In this document: one piece after another, positions 25,666-34,375 of the stretch | Position numbering within the stretch: the first letter of the stretch is position 1 | Layout of the letters: every line of letters starts with the position of its first letter | Origin: Pseudomonas sp. Teo4 | GTDB taxonomy: Bacteria > Pseudomonadota > Gammaproteobacteria > Pseudomonadales > Pseudomonadaceae | DNA: 64,000 bases | Direction: 5' to 3' | Assembly (NCBI RefSeq): GCF_034387475.1 | Contig: NZ_JAXCIL010000001.1 | Location: 2,604,001-2,668,000, forward strand | The notes under the pieces: generated by a model | What the model saw: only the letters and a program-made list of their open reading frames with translations | The model's database searches: none | What the model was told of the DNA's origin: nothing | Position numbers and translations under genes: made by a program

Positions 25666-27078
25666 CTACCGGCTCAGTACCTGCTCCCCCGCATTACCGG
25701 GCAAACGTACCGCATCCAGCAGTGCAACCAACGCAATGACCGCTACACCGATCAATGCCCAGTGGAAGTCACCCACCGTCATCCCGCCCTCACCTCCCCG
25801 CGCCACCATCGCCACCCTCAACAACAGCGCCACCACCGCCACGCCCAACGCCATCGCCAGCTGGAAGAACATGCTGAACAGCGTCGACGCCTCGCCCATC
25901 TGCGACTTGGGCACCTCGGAAAACCCAACGGCGTTGTAGGTGGTGAACTGCATCGAGCGCGATAAGCCTCCTACGAAAAGCACCAGTGCCATCCAGTGCC
26001 AGGGCATGCCCTGGTGCAGGCCCAGGCACGCCAGGATGCTGCCAACGCCGATCAGGCCGTTGACCAGCAGCACCCGGCGAAAACCATGACGGCGCAGCAG
26101 GCCGGTGGTGAACGGTTTCATCAACAGGTTACCCGCGAAGATCGCCAGCACCAGCAGCCCCGCATCTACCGGCGACAGCCCGAAGCCGATCTGCAGCAAT
26201 AGTGGAATCAGAAATGGCAAGGCGCTGATCGACAAACGGAACAACGTGCCGCCGACAATGCTGGCCCTGAACGTGGCGATGCCCAAGGTCGAAAGCGGCA
26301 ACAAAGGTGCCGGGTGGCGCTGGCAGTGCCAGACCGAAAGCCAGGTCAGCAGCGCACCCGCGGCAACCAAGGCCGCCCCCCAACCCAGGCTGCCGCCTGC
26401 CAGCGAACCGAGCATCTCCAGGCCGACCAGCCATGCCGCACAGGCCGAAGCGAGGAAGACGAAACCCAGCAGGTCAAAACTGCGCGACTGGCTGGAACAG
26501 GTATTGGGAATCAGCCACCACGCTGCCGCCAGGGCCAATACGCCAAGCGGGATATTCAGATAGAAGATCCAGGGCCAGGACAAATGAGTGACGATCAGGC
26601 CACCTACAGGGGGGCCAAGCACGGGCGCCACCAGCCCGGGCCAGGTAATCACCGCGAGCATCTTCACCAGGTCTTTCTTCTCGGTGGTACGCAACACCAC
26701 CAGCCGCCCGACCGGCACCATCAGCGCGCCGCCAATGCCCTGCAACACCCGCGCTGCAACGAAGCTTTCAAGGGTGGTGGCCAACCCGCAGAGCCAGGAG
26801 GCCAGGGTAAACAGGCCGATGGCGCCAGCGAACACATTGCGCGCGCCGAAACGGTCCGCCACCCAGCCGCTGAGTGGAATGAACACGGCCACCGCCAGCA
26901 GGTAGGCACTGATGCCGATGTTCAGACTGACGGGGTTTTCGGCGAAGTCGCTGGCCATCTGTGGCAGCGCTGTGGCGATTACCGTGGCGTCGAGGTTTTC
27001 CATGAAGAAGGTGATGGCGACCAGCAAGGCGATGCAGGTGGCCTGGCGCGAGGTGCTGGTAACGTCTGGAGTAGCCAA
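25666..27078 (-). CDS. DHA2-family (14-TMS) MFS drug efflux transporter
   Basis: 470 residues if translation begins at the TTG at 27078, which has AGAAGGA nine bases upstream; a GTG at 27111 would give 481. TM1 carries FFMENLDATVIATALPQMA, the L-D-x-T-x-V-N-like motif of DHA2 pumps, and motif A is PLSGWVADRFGARNVFAG. Motif C-like glycines and prolines (GLVAPVLGPPVGGLIV) fall in TM5, as expected for a drug:proton antiporter. It stands alone between a convergent hairpin and a REP pair, so it is not clearly tied to the neighbouring catabolic genes. Confidence 0.87.
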   Translation of the reverse strand: MATPDVTSTSRQATCIALLVAITFFMENLDATVIATALPQMASDFAENPVSLNIGISAYLLAVAVFIPLSGWVADRFGARNVFAGAIGLFTLASWLCGLATTLESFVAARVLQGIGGALMVPVGRLVVLRTTEKKDLVKMLAVITWPGLVAPVLGPPVGGLIVTHLSWPWIFYLNIPLGVLALAAAWWLIPNTCSSQSRSFDLLGFVFLASACAAWLVGLEMLGSLAGGSLGWGAALVAAGALLTWLSVWHCQRHPAPLLPLSTLGIATFRASIVGGTLFRLSISALPFLIPLLLQIGFGLSPVDAGLLVLAIFAGNLLMKPFTTGLLRRHGFRRVLLVNGLIGVGSILACLGLHQGMPWHWMALVLFVGGLSRSMQFTTYNAVGFSEVPKSQMGEASTLFSMFFQLAMALGVAVVALLLRVAMVARGGEGGMTVGDFHWALIGVAVIALVALLDAVRLPGNAGEQVLSR

Positions 27079-27148
27079 GGCTTGAGGTCCTTCTGATTGG
27101 GGGTGGATCACCTGTGGGAGATAGCGTCTTGTGCGGCCTGTACCGGCC

Positions 27149-27322
27149 CCATCGCCGGCAAGCCGGCTCCCACAGGGATCGCGCAGCTTGGTTAGAAACT
27201 GAGCAAGACAGTTGCTCCCACAGGTACTGCAGTGTTCTCAAGATCGTCGCGATAGATGTGGGAGCCGGCTTGCCGGCGATACAGGCAACGCGGTGCCTCG
27301 ACAAGCCAGCCCCCACAGGTTC
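27149..27322. repeat. REP pair upstream of the efflux gene
   Basis: Two REP cores in opposite orientation: CATCGCCGGCAAGCCGGCTC followed by CCACA (about 27151-27175), and its complement TGTGGGAGCCGGCTTGCCGG followed by CGAT (about 27259-27282). A third, degenerate CAAGCCAGCCCCCACAGG lies near 27301. Together they form the usual P. putida BIME. The region holds no gene. Confidence 0.85.
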
Positions 27323-27367
27323 CCTTTGATTCAAGGCGTTGCGTGCATTTCCATGAGCACTGCCCTG

Positions 27368-27805
27368 TCAGATCATCTTCAGCGCAGCGCGTAGCGCCAG
27401 CAGGTAGGTCTCGACACCAAACCCGCAAATCTGCCCGCGCACTACTTCGGCAAACACCGAATGGTGCCTGAACGGTTCTCTAGCATGGATGTTCGACATA
27501 TGCACTTCAACCACCGGCACCTCGACAATCGCCAGCGCATCGCGAATGCCATAGCTGTAGTGTGTCCAGGCGCCAGCGTTGATCAGCACAGCATCCACTC
27601 GCTCTTCCAAGGCCTGGTGGATACGCTCGCACATGGCCCCTTCGTAGTTGGTCTGGAAGCTTTCGACCCGCGCCCCCAGCTGCTCACCCAGCGCCTGCAA
27701 CGCGCGATCAATGTCGGCCAGAGTCGCGGTGCCATACTGGCGCGGGTCGCGCTTGCCGAACATATTGTGGTTGATGCCGTGCAGCATCAGGACATTGGCA
27801 AGCAT
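27368..27805 (-). CDS. aroQ: type II 3-dehydroquinate dehydratase paralogue
   Basis: 145 residues, the type II size. Motifs: GINHNMFGKRDPRQYG near the N-terminus (family form G-P-N-L-N-x-L-G-x-R-x-P-x-x-Y-G, with the catalytic Tyr and Arg kept but P and L changed), NAGAWTHYSYGIRDAL, and EVHMSNIHAREPFRHHS (His and Arg of the active site). The enzyme interconverts 3-dehydroquinate and 3-dehydroshikimate. It ends an operon that also encodes a shikimate dehydrogenase and CoA enzymes, so it is probably a catabolic or specialised copy rather than the housekeeping one. Confidence 0.88.
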   Translation of the reverse strand: MLANVLMLHGINHNMFGKRDPRQYGTATLADIDRALQALGEQLGARVESFQTNYEGAMCERIHQALEERVDAVLINAGAWTHYSYGIRDALAIVEVPVVEVHMSNIHAREPFRHHSVFAEVVRGQICGFGVETYLLALRAALKMI

Positions 27806-27809
27806 GGGC

Positions 27810-28628
27810 CTACTCCAGCGGGATGGTCAGTTGGGCGATCACGGCGCGTGTGTCCGGCCGCACCCCGCGCCACCAGGCGAACGCCTCCGCCGCCTGCTCG
27901 ACCAGCATGCCGACACCATCGGCCAGGCGCGCCACGCCTTGCTCCCGGGCCAGGCGCAGGAAGGGCGTAAGGCCTTTGCCATAGGCCAGTTCGTAGGCCA
28001 GGCGCGTCTCGCCCAGCGCCCCGCCAGGCAACGGCGGCAATTCGCCGGTCAGGCTCGCGGACGTGGCATTGACCACGATGTCGAAAGCCTGCCCCTCCAG
28101 TTCCTCGTAACGGCTGATGCGCAACCGCGGATGGTCCAGCTCGTTGCGCAGTGTCACGGCCTTGGCCATGTCACGGTTGGCGACCACCAGCTCGCGGGGG
28201 CCCGCCTGCAGGAATGGCAGCAACGCCCCACGCACCGCGCCACCGGCGCCGAGCAACAGCACGCGGCGGTTGCGCAGTGGTTCGCCGAGATTGTCTTCGA
28301 TATCCCGCAGCAGGCCGATGCCATCGAAGTTCTCGGCAACGATGCGGCCATCCTCGAACTTCAGCGCATTGGCCGCCCGCGCCAGTTGCGCCCGCTCGCT
28401 GCGCCGGTCGGCCAGCTCGAAAGCGCGCAGTTTGAACGGAGCGGTGATGTTCATGCCCAGCCCGCCGTCACTGCGAAACTGCAGCACCTGGGCCTCGAAG
28501 TCTTCCAGCGAGCCTTCGATGGCTCCATATTCCAAGGTCTGGCCGCTGGCCTGGGCGAACAGGCCATGAATCAGGGGTGACTTGGTATGGTTGATCGGCC
28601 GGCCGATCACTGCATAGCGGTCGTTCAT
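27810..28628 (-). CDS. aroE: shikimate dehydrogenase-family protein
   Basis: 272 residues. The substrate motif GMNITAPFKLRAFELADRRS contains the catalytic Lys. NFDGIGLLRDI gives the partner Asp, and VLLLGAGGAVRGALLPFL is the nucleotide-binding loop. The conserved G-A-V-N-T of biosynthetic AroE is replaced by RAANALK, which suggests altered substrate use (quinate/shikimate or another acid). It overlaps the CoA-transferase gene by 4 bp and is 4 bp from aroQ. Probably a pathway-specific paralogue. Confidence 0.83.
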   Translation of the reverse strand: MNDRYAVIGRPINHTKSPLIHGLFAQASGQTLEYGAIEGSLEDFEAQVLQFRSDGGLGMNITAPFKLRAFELADRRSERAQLARAANALKFEDGRIVAENFDGIGLLRDIEDNLGEPLRNRRVLLLGAGGAVRGALLPFLQAGPRELVVANRDMAKAVTLRNELDHPRLRISRYEELEGQAFDIVVNATSASLTGELPPLPGGALGETRLAYELAYGKGLTPFLRLAREQGVARLADGVGMLVEQAAEAFAWWRGVRPDTRAVIAQLTIPLE

Positions 28629-29857
28629 CGTGCATCTCCGTGGGTGAAGAACACACCCTCTGTTTGCATGGCGGTGACTTCTTCAGGGCTGAAACCGAGC
28701 CCGGCGGCCACTTCGACGTTGTGCTGGCCGAGGTCAGGGGCCACCTGATGGATCGTGGTATCGCACTCAGAGAAGCGAAACGGCAGGTTGGGCAGGCGCA
28801 AGGTGCCGTAGCGCGGGTGCTGCTGCTCGATGAGCATGTTGCGCGCCTGGATCTGCGGGTCAGCCAGCACTTCGTCGATGCGCTGCACCTTGGCGCTGGG
28901 GATGTCGATGCCATCGAGCAGGTGCAGGATGTCGGCCACCTTGCGCCCGCCGACCCAGTCGCGGACCACGGCCAGAATCGCCTGGCGGTGGGCATTACGG
29001 CCATTGAGGCGGTGGTAACGACTGTCGCTGCCGAACCCGGGTGGGCCGCCATTGGCTTCGAGCATGACGGCAAAGCGTTGCCATGCATCGTCGACCTGGG
29101 CAGCGATCACCAGGTCACCGTCGGCAGCGCGGAACACGCCATAAAGGGTCGAGGTGGGCATGTCATGGCCGGTCTGCTCTGGCAGCACGGCGCCGTCGGA
29201 CAGCGTGTAGCACTGCACGGCGTATTCATGCATCGACACCAGGGTGTCGTACAGCGCCATATCGATATGCTGGCCGCGGCCGCTGTTCACCCGGCCCAGG
29301 AGCGCCGCATTGATCGCCGCCACCGCATGGATGCCGGTGTACATATCACCCAGTGAGATACGCAGCAGCGGCGGCGCCTCGCCCGGCACGCCGACCATCT
29401 GCATGATTCCGCTCTTGGCCTCGGCGATCAGTCCGAAGCCGGCGCGGTGGGCGTCCGGCCCGGTGTGGCCATAGGCGGAAATCGAGCAGTACACCAGGCG
29501 CGGGTTACGTGCCGACAGTTCGGCATAGCCCAGGCCGAGCTTGTCCAGCGCGCCGGGGCGGTAGTTTTCGATGAACACGTCGGCCGAATCGGTCAGGCGC
29601 TGCATGAAAGCCTTGCCGCGTGGGTCCTTCATGTTCACGCTGACGCCCTGTTTGCCCATGTTCAATTGCAGGAAGTAACCGCTCTGCTGCTCATCCAGGG
29701 TGAACGCATGTTGGCGGCCGGCATCGCCGCTGCCTGGGCGTTCCACCTTGATCACCTCGGCGCCCAGCGCCGCCAGGCAGCGGCCCACATAGGGCCCGGC
29801 AAGGAAGTGGCTGTAATCGACCACGCGGATACCCGCAAGAGGCAATGCCTGGCTCAT
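28625..29857 (-). CDS. class III CoA-transferase (CaiB/BaiF family)
   Basis: 410 residues from the ATG at 29857. Family III features: GIRVVDYSHFLAGPYVGRCL at the N-terminus, GAEVIKVERPGSGD, VFIENYRPGALDKLGLGYAE, and LLRISLGDMYTGIHAVAAIN with the catalytic Asp. It moves CoA between two carboxylic acids. It is coupled to both neighbours by 4-bp overlaps. With the MaoC hydratase it could activate and hydrate an unsaturated or hydroxy acid, as in itaconate or mesaconate routes. The acid itself is not evident. Confidence 0.88.
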   Translation of the reverse strand: MSQALPLAGIRVVDYSHFLAGPYVGRCLAALGAEVIKVERPGSGDAGRQHAFTLDEQQSGYFLQLNMGKQGVSVNMKDPRGKAFMQRLTDSADVFIENYRPGALDKLGLGYAELSARNPRLVYCSISAYGHTGPDAHRAGFGLIAEAKSGIMQMVGVPGEAPPLLRISLGDMYTGIHAVAAINAALLGRVNSGRGQHIDMALYDTLVSMHEYAVQCYTLSDGAVLPEQTGHDMPTSTLYGVFRAADGDLVIAAQVDDAWQRFAVMLEANGGPPGFGSDSRYHRLNGRNAHRQAILAVVRDWVGGRKVADILHLLDGIDIPSAKVQRIDEVLADPQIQARNMLIEQQHPRYGTLRLPNLPFRFSECDTTIHQVAPDLGQHNVEVAAGLGFSPEEVTAMQTEGVFFTHGDAR

Positions 29858-30309
29858 GCCTGCACCCTCCTGGGCACCATCAGCCGGTGCTCGCCACGTT
29901 GCACGACTTCGCCATGCTGGTTGATCAGTTCCGACGGCAGCACCACGATGCCCCAACCCGGACGGCTGTTGCTCGGGCGCATCGCCCCCACCCGCATGCG
30001 CACGTGCAATACATCGTTGACCTTGATCGGCAGCACGAAGTCCCAGGTCCAGCCCAGCGACATGCCCGGCAGGAAGCGGTAGTCGCACTGGGTCTTCAAA
30101 CCGTCGGCAATCGACAACCCGAACAGGCCGTGGGCGACCAGGCAGCCGAAGTGGCTGGCGTTGGCATACGCCTCATCGACATGCACAGGGGTGTGGTCAC
30201 CCGTGAGGTCGGCATAGGCCAGGATACGCTCGCGTGTCACGGTGTAGGTGGGGCTGATGCATTCATCGCCTTCTCGGGCATCGTCCCAGTATTTTTCCAT
30301 TACGCTCAT
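29854..30309 (-). CDS. MaoC-like (R)-specific enoyl-CoA hydratase/dehydratase
   Basis: 151 residues, a single hot-dog domain. The hydratase motif is AYADLTGDHTPVHVDEAYA, with the Asp and His of the D-x-x-P-x-H catalytic pair. HFGCLVAHGLFGLSIADGL is the second conserved segment. It adds or removes water on an acyl-CoA in the cytoplasm. It sits between the CoA-transferase and the VOC gene with ATGA overlaps on both sides, so it is expected to act on the CoA thioester made by the transferase. Confidence 0.87.
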   Translation of the reverse strand: MSVMEKYWDDAREGDECISPTYTVTRERILAYADLTGDHTPVHVDEAYANASHFGCLVAHGLFGLSIADGLKTQCDYRFLPGMSLGWTWDFVLPIKVNDVLHVRMRVGAMRPSNSRPGWGIVVLPSELINQHGEVVQRGEHRLMVPRRVQA

Positions 30310-30704
30310 GCCAGCACCTGCGCGCGTGGGTCGATGGCCAGCACCTGGGCGACGCTGGCCGCCGGCAGTGCCTGGATGAACTCCACCGCCAGGCCATCCG
30401 GCAAGCGAAGCCAGTTGCGGCCCTGGGGCATTTCACTGACGGCAAAGCGCTGGGCCGCGGCCAAGGTGGCTTCGAGGTCTTCGCACATGATGCCCAGATG
30501 CGCCATGCGCCCTTCAGGCCCGGCGAAGTCCGGTTGGTGGATGAACTGCAGGCCACCCAAGGTCCAGTACTGCGCCGGCTGCTCGACACTGCCCTGCACT
30601 TCACGCATGGTCATGCCGCACACTTCGTTGAAGAAACGGATATGCCACTGGATGTCTTTGACCCAGAACGCCACGTGTTCGAGGTAGGCTTTCGGCTGGC
30701 TCAT
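30306..30704 (-). CDS. VOC-superfamily (glyoxalase-like) protein
   Basis: 132 residues. Features of a single vicinal-oxygen-chelate unit: YLEHVAFWVKDIQWHIRFFN at the N-terminus (metal His), MAHLGIMCEDLEATLAAA in the middle and LPDGLAVEFIQALP with the metal Glu near the end. Such proteins include lactoylglutathione lyases, methylmalonyl-CoA epimerases and dioxygenases; the size and the CoA context favour an epimerase or lyase-like role. Overlaps both neighbours by 4 bp. Confidence 0.83.
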   Translation of the reverse strand: MSQPKAYLEHVAFWVKDIQWHIRFFNEVCGMTMREVQGSVEQPAQYWTLGGLQFIHQPDFAGPEGRMAHLGIMCEDLEATLAAAQRFAVSEMPQGRNWLRLPDGLAVEFIQALPAASVAQVLAIDPRAQVLA

Positions 30705-31648
30705 TTGTTGTCCCTTTTCTGGTAATCGGCCATGGCGCGTTCGATGCCCTTGATGCAGGCCACCAGGGTCGCGTTGACCGGCGTGGCCACACCATGGCGC
30801 TGACCCCAGCGCACGACGGAGCCGTTGATGAAGTCGATTTCGGTGATCGAGCCCTTTTCCAGGCTCTGCAGCATCGAGGTGCGAAAGCTCGCAGGCAGTC
30901 CTTCGGCAGCCAGCTGCCAGGCCGCGTCGGGGCTGGTCAGGCTCAGGCGGATACCTGCGCTCTCGGCCACGGCGATGGCCTCGGCCACTGCGGCCTTGGC
31001 GGTGGTTTCCAGCAGCGGCTCGCTGTACAGCTGGCCGTAACTGAGCATGGTGATGCCACTGAGTGCGCCGGTGGCGACGTTTACCAGCAGCTTGTCCCAC
31101 ATGGTGCCGAGGATGTTGTCGCTGACCGTGGTGGCCAGCCCCGCGTTGTTGAAGGCTTCGGCAATCGCCTGAATACGCGGCGTCAGCTGGCCGTCGAGCT
31201 CACCGATGAAGGTCTGCTTGCCCGCCACGCCTGCGCGGATCGAACCCGGCGCCAGCAGCACGCCGCCGACGTAGGTCTTGCCCGCCAGTACCCGATCCCG
31301 CCCCACCGCTTGCGCCAGCAGATCCTCATGGCCCAGGCCGTTCTGCAGTGACAGCACCAACGTGTGTGGTCCGATCAACGCGCCGGCTCCGGCGATGGCC
31401 TCGGCGGTGTGGAACGACTTGACCAGCACTATCACCAGGTCGGCCACGCCCACATCTTCGGCATCGATGGCCGCATTGACCCGCACCTGACGCTCGCCAC
31501 GCTCGTCCTGCACCTGCAGCCCGTGCTGGTTGATCGCCTCCACATGCGTGCGGCCACGGTTCAACAGCCACGTTTCATGCCCTGCCTCGCTCAAGGCCGC
31601 GCCAATGGCGCAACCCAGCGCACCGGCACCCAGAATGCAGATTTTCAC
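30701..31648 (-). CDS. ketopantoate reductase-family protein (PanE/ApbA-like)
   Basis: 315 residues. The Rossmann motif MKICILGAGALGCAIGAALS opens the protein; LVKSFHTAEAI and LSLQNGLGHED are the family's NADPH and substrate regions, and GTMWDKLLVNVATGALSGIT holds the catalytic Lys. The family reduces 2-keto acids to 2-hydroxy acids; pantothenate synthesis is unlikely to be encoded in a catabolic operon, so it probably acts on a pathway 2-keto or 2-hydroxy acid. First gene of the six-gene minus operon, 93 bp from the divergent LysR gene. Confidence 0.86.
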   Translation of the reverse strand: MKICILGAGALGCAIGAALSEAGHETWLLNRGRTHVEAINQHGLQVQDERGERQVRVNAAIDAEDVGVADLVIVLVKSFHTAEAIAGAGALIGPHTLVLSLQNGLGHEDLLAQAVGRDRVLAGKTYVGGVLLAPGSIRAGVAGKQTFIGELDGQLTPRIQAIAEAFNNAGLATTVSDNILGTMWDKLLVNVATGALSGITMLSYGQLYSEPLLETTAKAAVAEAIAVAESAGIRLSLTSPDAAWQLAAEGLPASFRTSMLQSLEKGSITEIDFINGSVVRWGQRHGVATPVNATLVACIKGIERAMADYQKRDNK

Positions 31649-31741
31649 GTCGCAGACCTCCTGTGGTTTGCGACTACCTTATGCAGCGGGGTTTATTTGG
31701 GCTATACAATGACCTCAATAGAGCTATTGAGATTTACAATA

Positions 31742-32662
31742 ATGAATGCACTGGAGGCTCTGCCTGAACCCAAGCTGCTGCAATTGTTCGATCTGCTGTA
31801 CGACTGTCGCAGCGTCACCCGCGCCGCCGAGCAATTGGGGCAGAGCCAACCGACCATCAGTATCTGGCTGGCGCGGTTGCGTGAGCAGTTGAACGATCCG
31901 CTGTTCGTGCGCACGCCAAGCGGTATGGCCCCTACCCCGCGGGCCGACCAATTGATCGGACCTTGCCGTGAGGTACTGGAATCGCTGCGCCGGCTGACGG
32001 CCTTGGAGCCGCAGTTCATTCCGGCCACGGCTCAGCGGCGTTTTCGCCTGTGTGTCAGTGATGCCAGCCACATCACGCTGCTGCCCAGCATCCTCAACCA
32101 CTTGCGCACGCATGCGCCGGGCATTCGCCTGGAAGCGGCGAGAATTGATGGAAACACCGAGCGCGCGCTGGAGTCGGGTGAGGCTGACCTGGCCATTGGT
32201 TTCGTGCCATGGCTGGGTGGGGGTATGTATCAGCAGATGTTGTTCGAGCAGGACTGGGTTTGCCTGAGTAACCTGCAGCATCCGCGGCTGACCAAGGGAA
32301 TGAGCCTGGCGCACTATCGCGCCGAAGGCCACGTGCAGGTCAGTGCTGGAACTGGCCAGAAGTTGCTTGAGGCCGGTTTGGCTCGCGAGGGAATCGAGCG
32401 CAGGATCATGCTTGAGCTACCGGCGTTTCTCGGGCTGGGGACGATTGTCGGCTCGACCGACCTGGTGGCGACGTTGCCACGGCATATCGGCCAGACGCTT
32501 GCCGACATCCATGGCCTGAAAGTGCACGATTGCCCGTTTGCCGTGGAGGGGTTCACGGTCAAGCAACACTGGCATGCACGCTACCACCAGGACCAAGGCA
32601 ATCGCTGGCTCAGGGAAGTGGTGAGGCAGTTGTTCGCAGAAGGCCAGTCGGCCAACCGATGA
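31742..32662 (+). CDS. LysR-family transcriptional regulator
   Basis: 306 residues from the ATG at 31742. The helix-turn-helix is of the NodD/NahR-like kind: PKLLQLFDLLYDCRSVTRAA, then GQSQPTISIWLARLREQLND, with NDPLFVRTPSGMAPTPRA next. The effector domain follows. It is divergent from the panE-like/CoA-transferase operon across 93 bp that contain an AT-rich stretch with a TGAGATT-like repeat. It most likely activates that operon in response to the pathway substrate. Confidence 0.87.
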   Translation: MNALEALPEPKLLQLFDLLYDCRSVTRAAEQLGQSQPTISIWLARLREQLNDPLFVRTPSGMAPTPRADQLIGPCREVLESLRRLTALEPQFIPATAQRRFRLCVSDASHITLLPSILNHLRTHAPGIRLEAARIDGNTERALESGEADLAIGFVPWLGGGMYQQMLFEQDWVCLSNLQHPRLTKGMSLAHYRAEGHVQVSAGTGQKLLEAGLAREGIERRIMLELPAFLGLGTIVGSTDLVATLPRHIGQTLADIHGLKVHDCPFAVEGFTVKQHWHARYHQDQGNRWLREVVRQLFAEGQSANR

Positions 32663-32710
32663 CTCATCGCCAGCGCACTCGACCAGCAGCACTGGCAAAG
32701 GTGCCTTGGC

Positions 32711-33133
32711 CTACGGCGCTATGCGCTTGAGGTCGTTCAACAGCGCCAACAGTTGCTGAAGTTTTTCTTCACCGAACTGTGCCTGGATCTTCAGGTAGTT
32801 GGCCTCCATGCCTTCTCTCATCGATTCGAAGCACGCTTCACCGCTCGCAGTGAGTGAAACGAACACCCTTCGCTGGTCCTGTGCGGTCTTCTGGCGGCGC
32901 ACCAGGCCATCTCGCTCAAGACGGCTCAGCACACCGGTCATGCTCGGTTTGAGAATACAGGCCTGATGGGCGAGCTGATGGCTCTCCAGCTCACCCTGCT
33001 GCTTGAGAATGCGGATGACCCGCCACTGCTGCTCGGTCAGGTCGTGTTCATTCAACAACGGCCTGAAAAATGCCATCGCCGCCTCTCTGGCCTGCAGCAG
33101 AGTCAGCGTGAGCGAGGGTTGCGTCTTGGTCAT
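32711..33133 (-). CDS. hpaR: MarR-family regulator HpaR/HpcR, copy 1
   Basis: 140 residues from the ATG at 33133. The MarR winged helix is clear: LTEQQWRVIRILKQQGELES, CILKPSMTGVLSRLERDGLV and the wing QDQRRVFVSLTASG. The match is to the homoprotocatechuate operon repressor, released by hydroxyphenylacetate-type ligands. It is about 70% identical over its whole length to the protein at 44609-45031, also 140 residues, at the other end of the hpa cluster. It is separated from hpaA by 243 bp without a gene. Confidence 0.88.
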   Translation of the reverse strand: MTKTQPSLTLTLLQAREAAMAFFRPLLNEHDLTEQQWRVIRILKQQGELESHQLAHQACILKPSMTGVLSRLERDGLVRRQKTAQDQRRVFVSLTASGEACFESMREGMEANYLKIQAQFGEEKLQQLLALLNDLKRIAP

Positions 33134-33376
33134 GAGGGGGCCTGCCTTGCTTTTACAGCGCCCAAGATTAGGGGCATTGGCTGAAACGGACAAGACGTGT
33201 GCAGGCAATCGCCTGGCGGGGCCGCCAGCCCGGCTGGATGAACGGCCTCACCTCCCGGCCTTTACGATGGAAAGTGCAATCTCTTCCATGGAAAACCCAT
33301 TCAAGGCCAAGCCCCAAGCTGCGACCATCCGGATCAAACAAGTACAACGAACTCCGGGCGACTCGACGTGGCCACT
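33134..33376. other. 243-bp gap without a convincing gene, between hpaR copy 1 and hpaA
   Basis: No credible CDS. At 33267-33286 lies ATGGAAAGTGCAATCTCTTC, nearly the same as the sequence read on the minus strand at 44566-44548 in front of the hydroxylase oxygenase gene. On the minus strand a short frame (around 33320-33350) would encode YLFDPDG, reminiscent of VOC proteins, but it is too short to count as a gene remnant. This region also provides the hpaR promoter. Confidence 0.4.
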
Positions 33377-34282
33377 TCACTGCAACTCCACCTGCCGCTG
33401 CCGATACTCACCAGGCGTGAGCTTGGCATAACGGTTGAAAAAACGGCTGAAATAGGCCGGGTCCTTGAAACCGAGCTGGTAGGAGATCTCGTTCGCCGTA
33501 CCGCCGGAAAACAACAGCAAGCGCTTGGCCTCCTGCATCAACCGCTCAAGCACCAGGCGCTTGGAAGGCAAGTCGGCGATTCGCCGGCAGACATCGTTGA
33601 GCCGCGCCTCGGTCACGCCAATCTGCTGCGCGTAGCGGGCCAGCGGCCAGTGCTCAAGGTAGTGCGCTTCGATCAACGCATTGAAGCGGTGGAAAATCTT
33701 CAAGTCTTCGTGCCGCGCCGGGGTGGACTCCAGCGAGTTGGGGCACAAGCGCAACAAGCTGATCATGATCAACCGGGTCAGCGACTGCAGCGCCGCCTCG
33801 CGCCCCGGGTGCGGCGTGGCGAACTCTTCGCTGAGCGCTTCCAGCCAACGCTCCAGGCGCCCTGCTTCGGCCTTGTATTCAGCCGGCACATTGGCCAGCG
33901 CCACACAGGCTGGCCGCACCTGCACACCCGCCGGAAGCAGGCTGGCATCCGCTTCGATCAGTTGCCAGACCAGTTGCTGACGCACCGTCAGCACATGCCC
34001 GTCGCTGTCGGGCTCGGTGACGAAGGAGTGCGTGACCGTGGGTGGCGTGAGGAAGAACACCGGCCCGGACTCGATGTACTGCTGGTCGTCCAGATACACC
34101 CGCACCGTGCCCGACTTGACGTAGTGCACCTGAAAAAAACGGTCGTGCCGATGCACGGGCATGTTGCGCCCGAAGAACCCGGCCAGGTTGCCGAGGCGGT
34201 CGTAGTGCACCTCGCTGTCGCTGTAGCGCTGGTCGTAGACCTGACCGATGTTGATGTTCGGGATGGGATGCCGATTGCTCAT
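33377..34282 (-). CDS. hpaA: AraC-family regulator HpaA
   Basis: 301 residues. N-terminal cupin-like ligand domain (NMPVHRHDRFFQVHYVKSGT, residues 40-60) and a C-terminal double helix-turn-helix (YAQQIGVTEARLNDVCRRIA; GGTANEISYQLGFKDPAYFS followed by RFFNRYAKLTPGEYR, about 215-295). It matches HpaA, the 4-hydroxyphenylacetate-responsive activator of the hydroxylase genes. It diverges from the hpaG1 operon over a 171-bp region with GTTAAC repeats. In this window the hydroxylase genes it would control are at 42212-44401. Confidence 0.92.
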   Translation of the reverse strand: MSNRHPIPNINIGQVYDQRYSDSEVHYDRLGNLAGFFGRNMPVHRHDRFFQVHYVKSGTVRVYLDDQQYIESGPVFFLTPPTVTHSFVTEPDSDGHVLTVRQQLVWQLIEADASLLPAGVQVRPACVALANVPAEYKAEAGRLERWLEALSEEFATPHPGREAALQSLTRLIMISLLRLCPNSLESTPARHEDLKIFHRFNALIEAHYLEHWPLARYAQQIGVTEARLNDVCRRIADLPSKRLVLERLMQEAKRLLLFSGGTANEISYQLGFKDPAYFSRFFNRYAKLTPGEYRQRQVELQ

Positions 34283-34375
34283 GACTGCTTACCCGCAAAT
34301 CGCTTGACCGTGTTGACCACGACACATGGTGCACCGGCTGCGCGCCGGATGCCACCAGGTGAAGTATTGACCTTC

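Noticed and set aside
33168..33380. Possible fragment of a VOC protein on the minus strand (YLFDPDG motif)
   Set aside because: Only one short motif is present, with no second metal ligand or flanking homology; kept as a gene-free gap.
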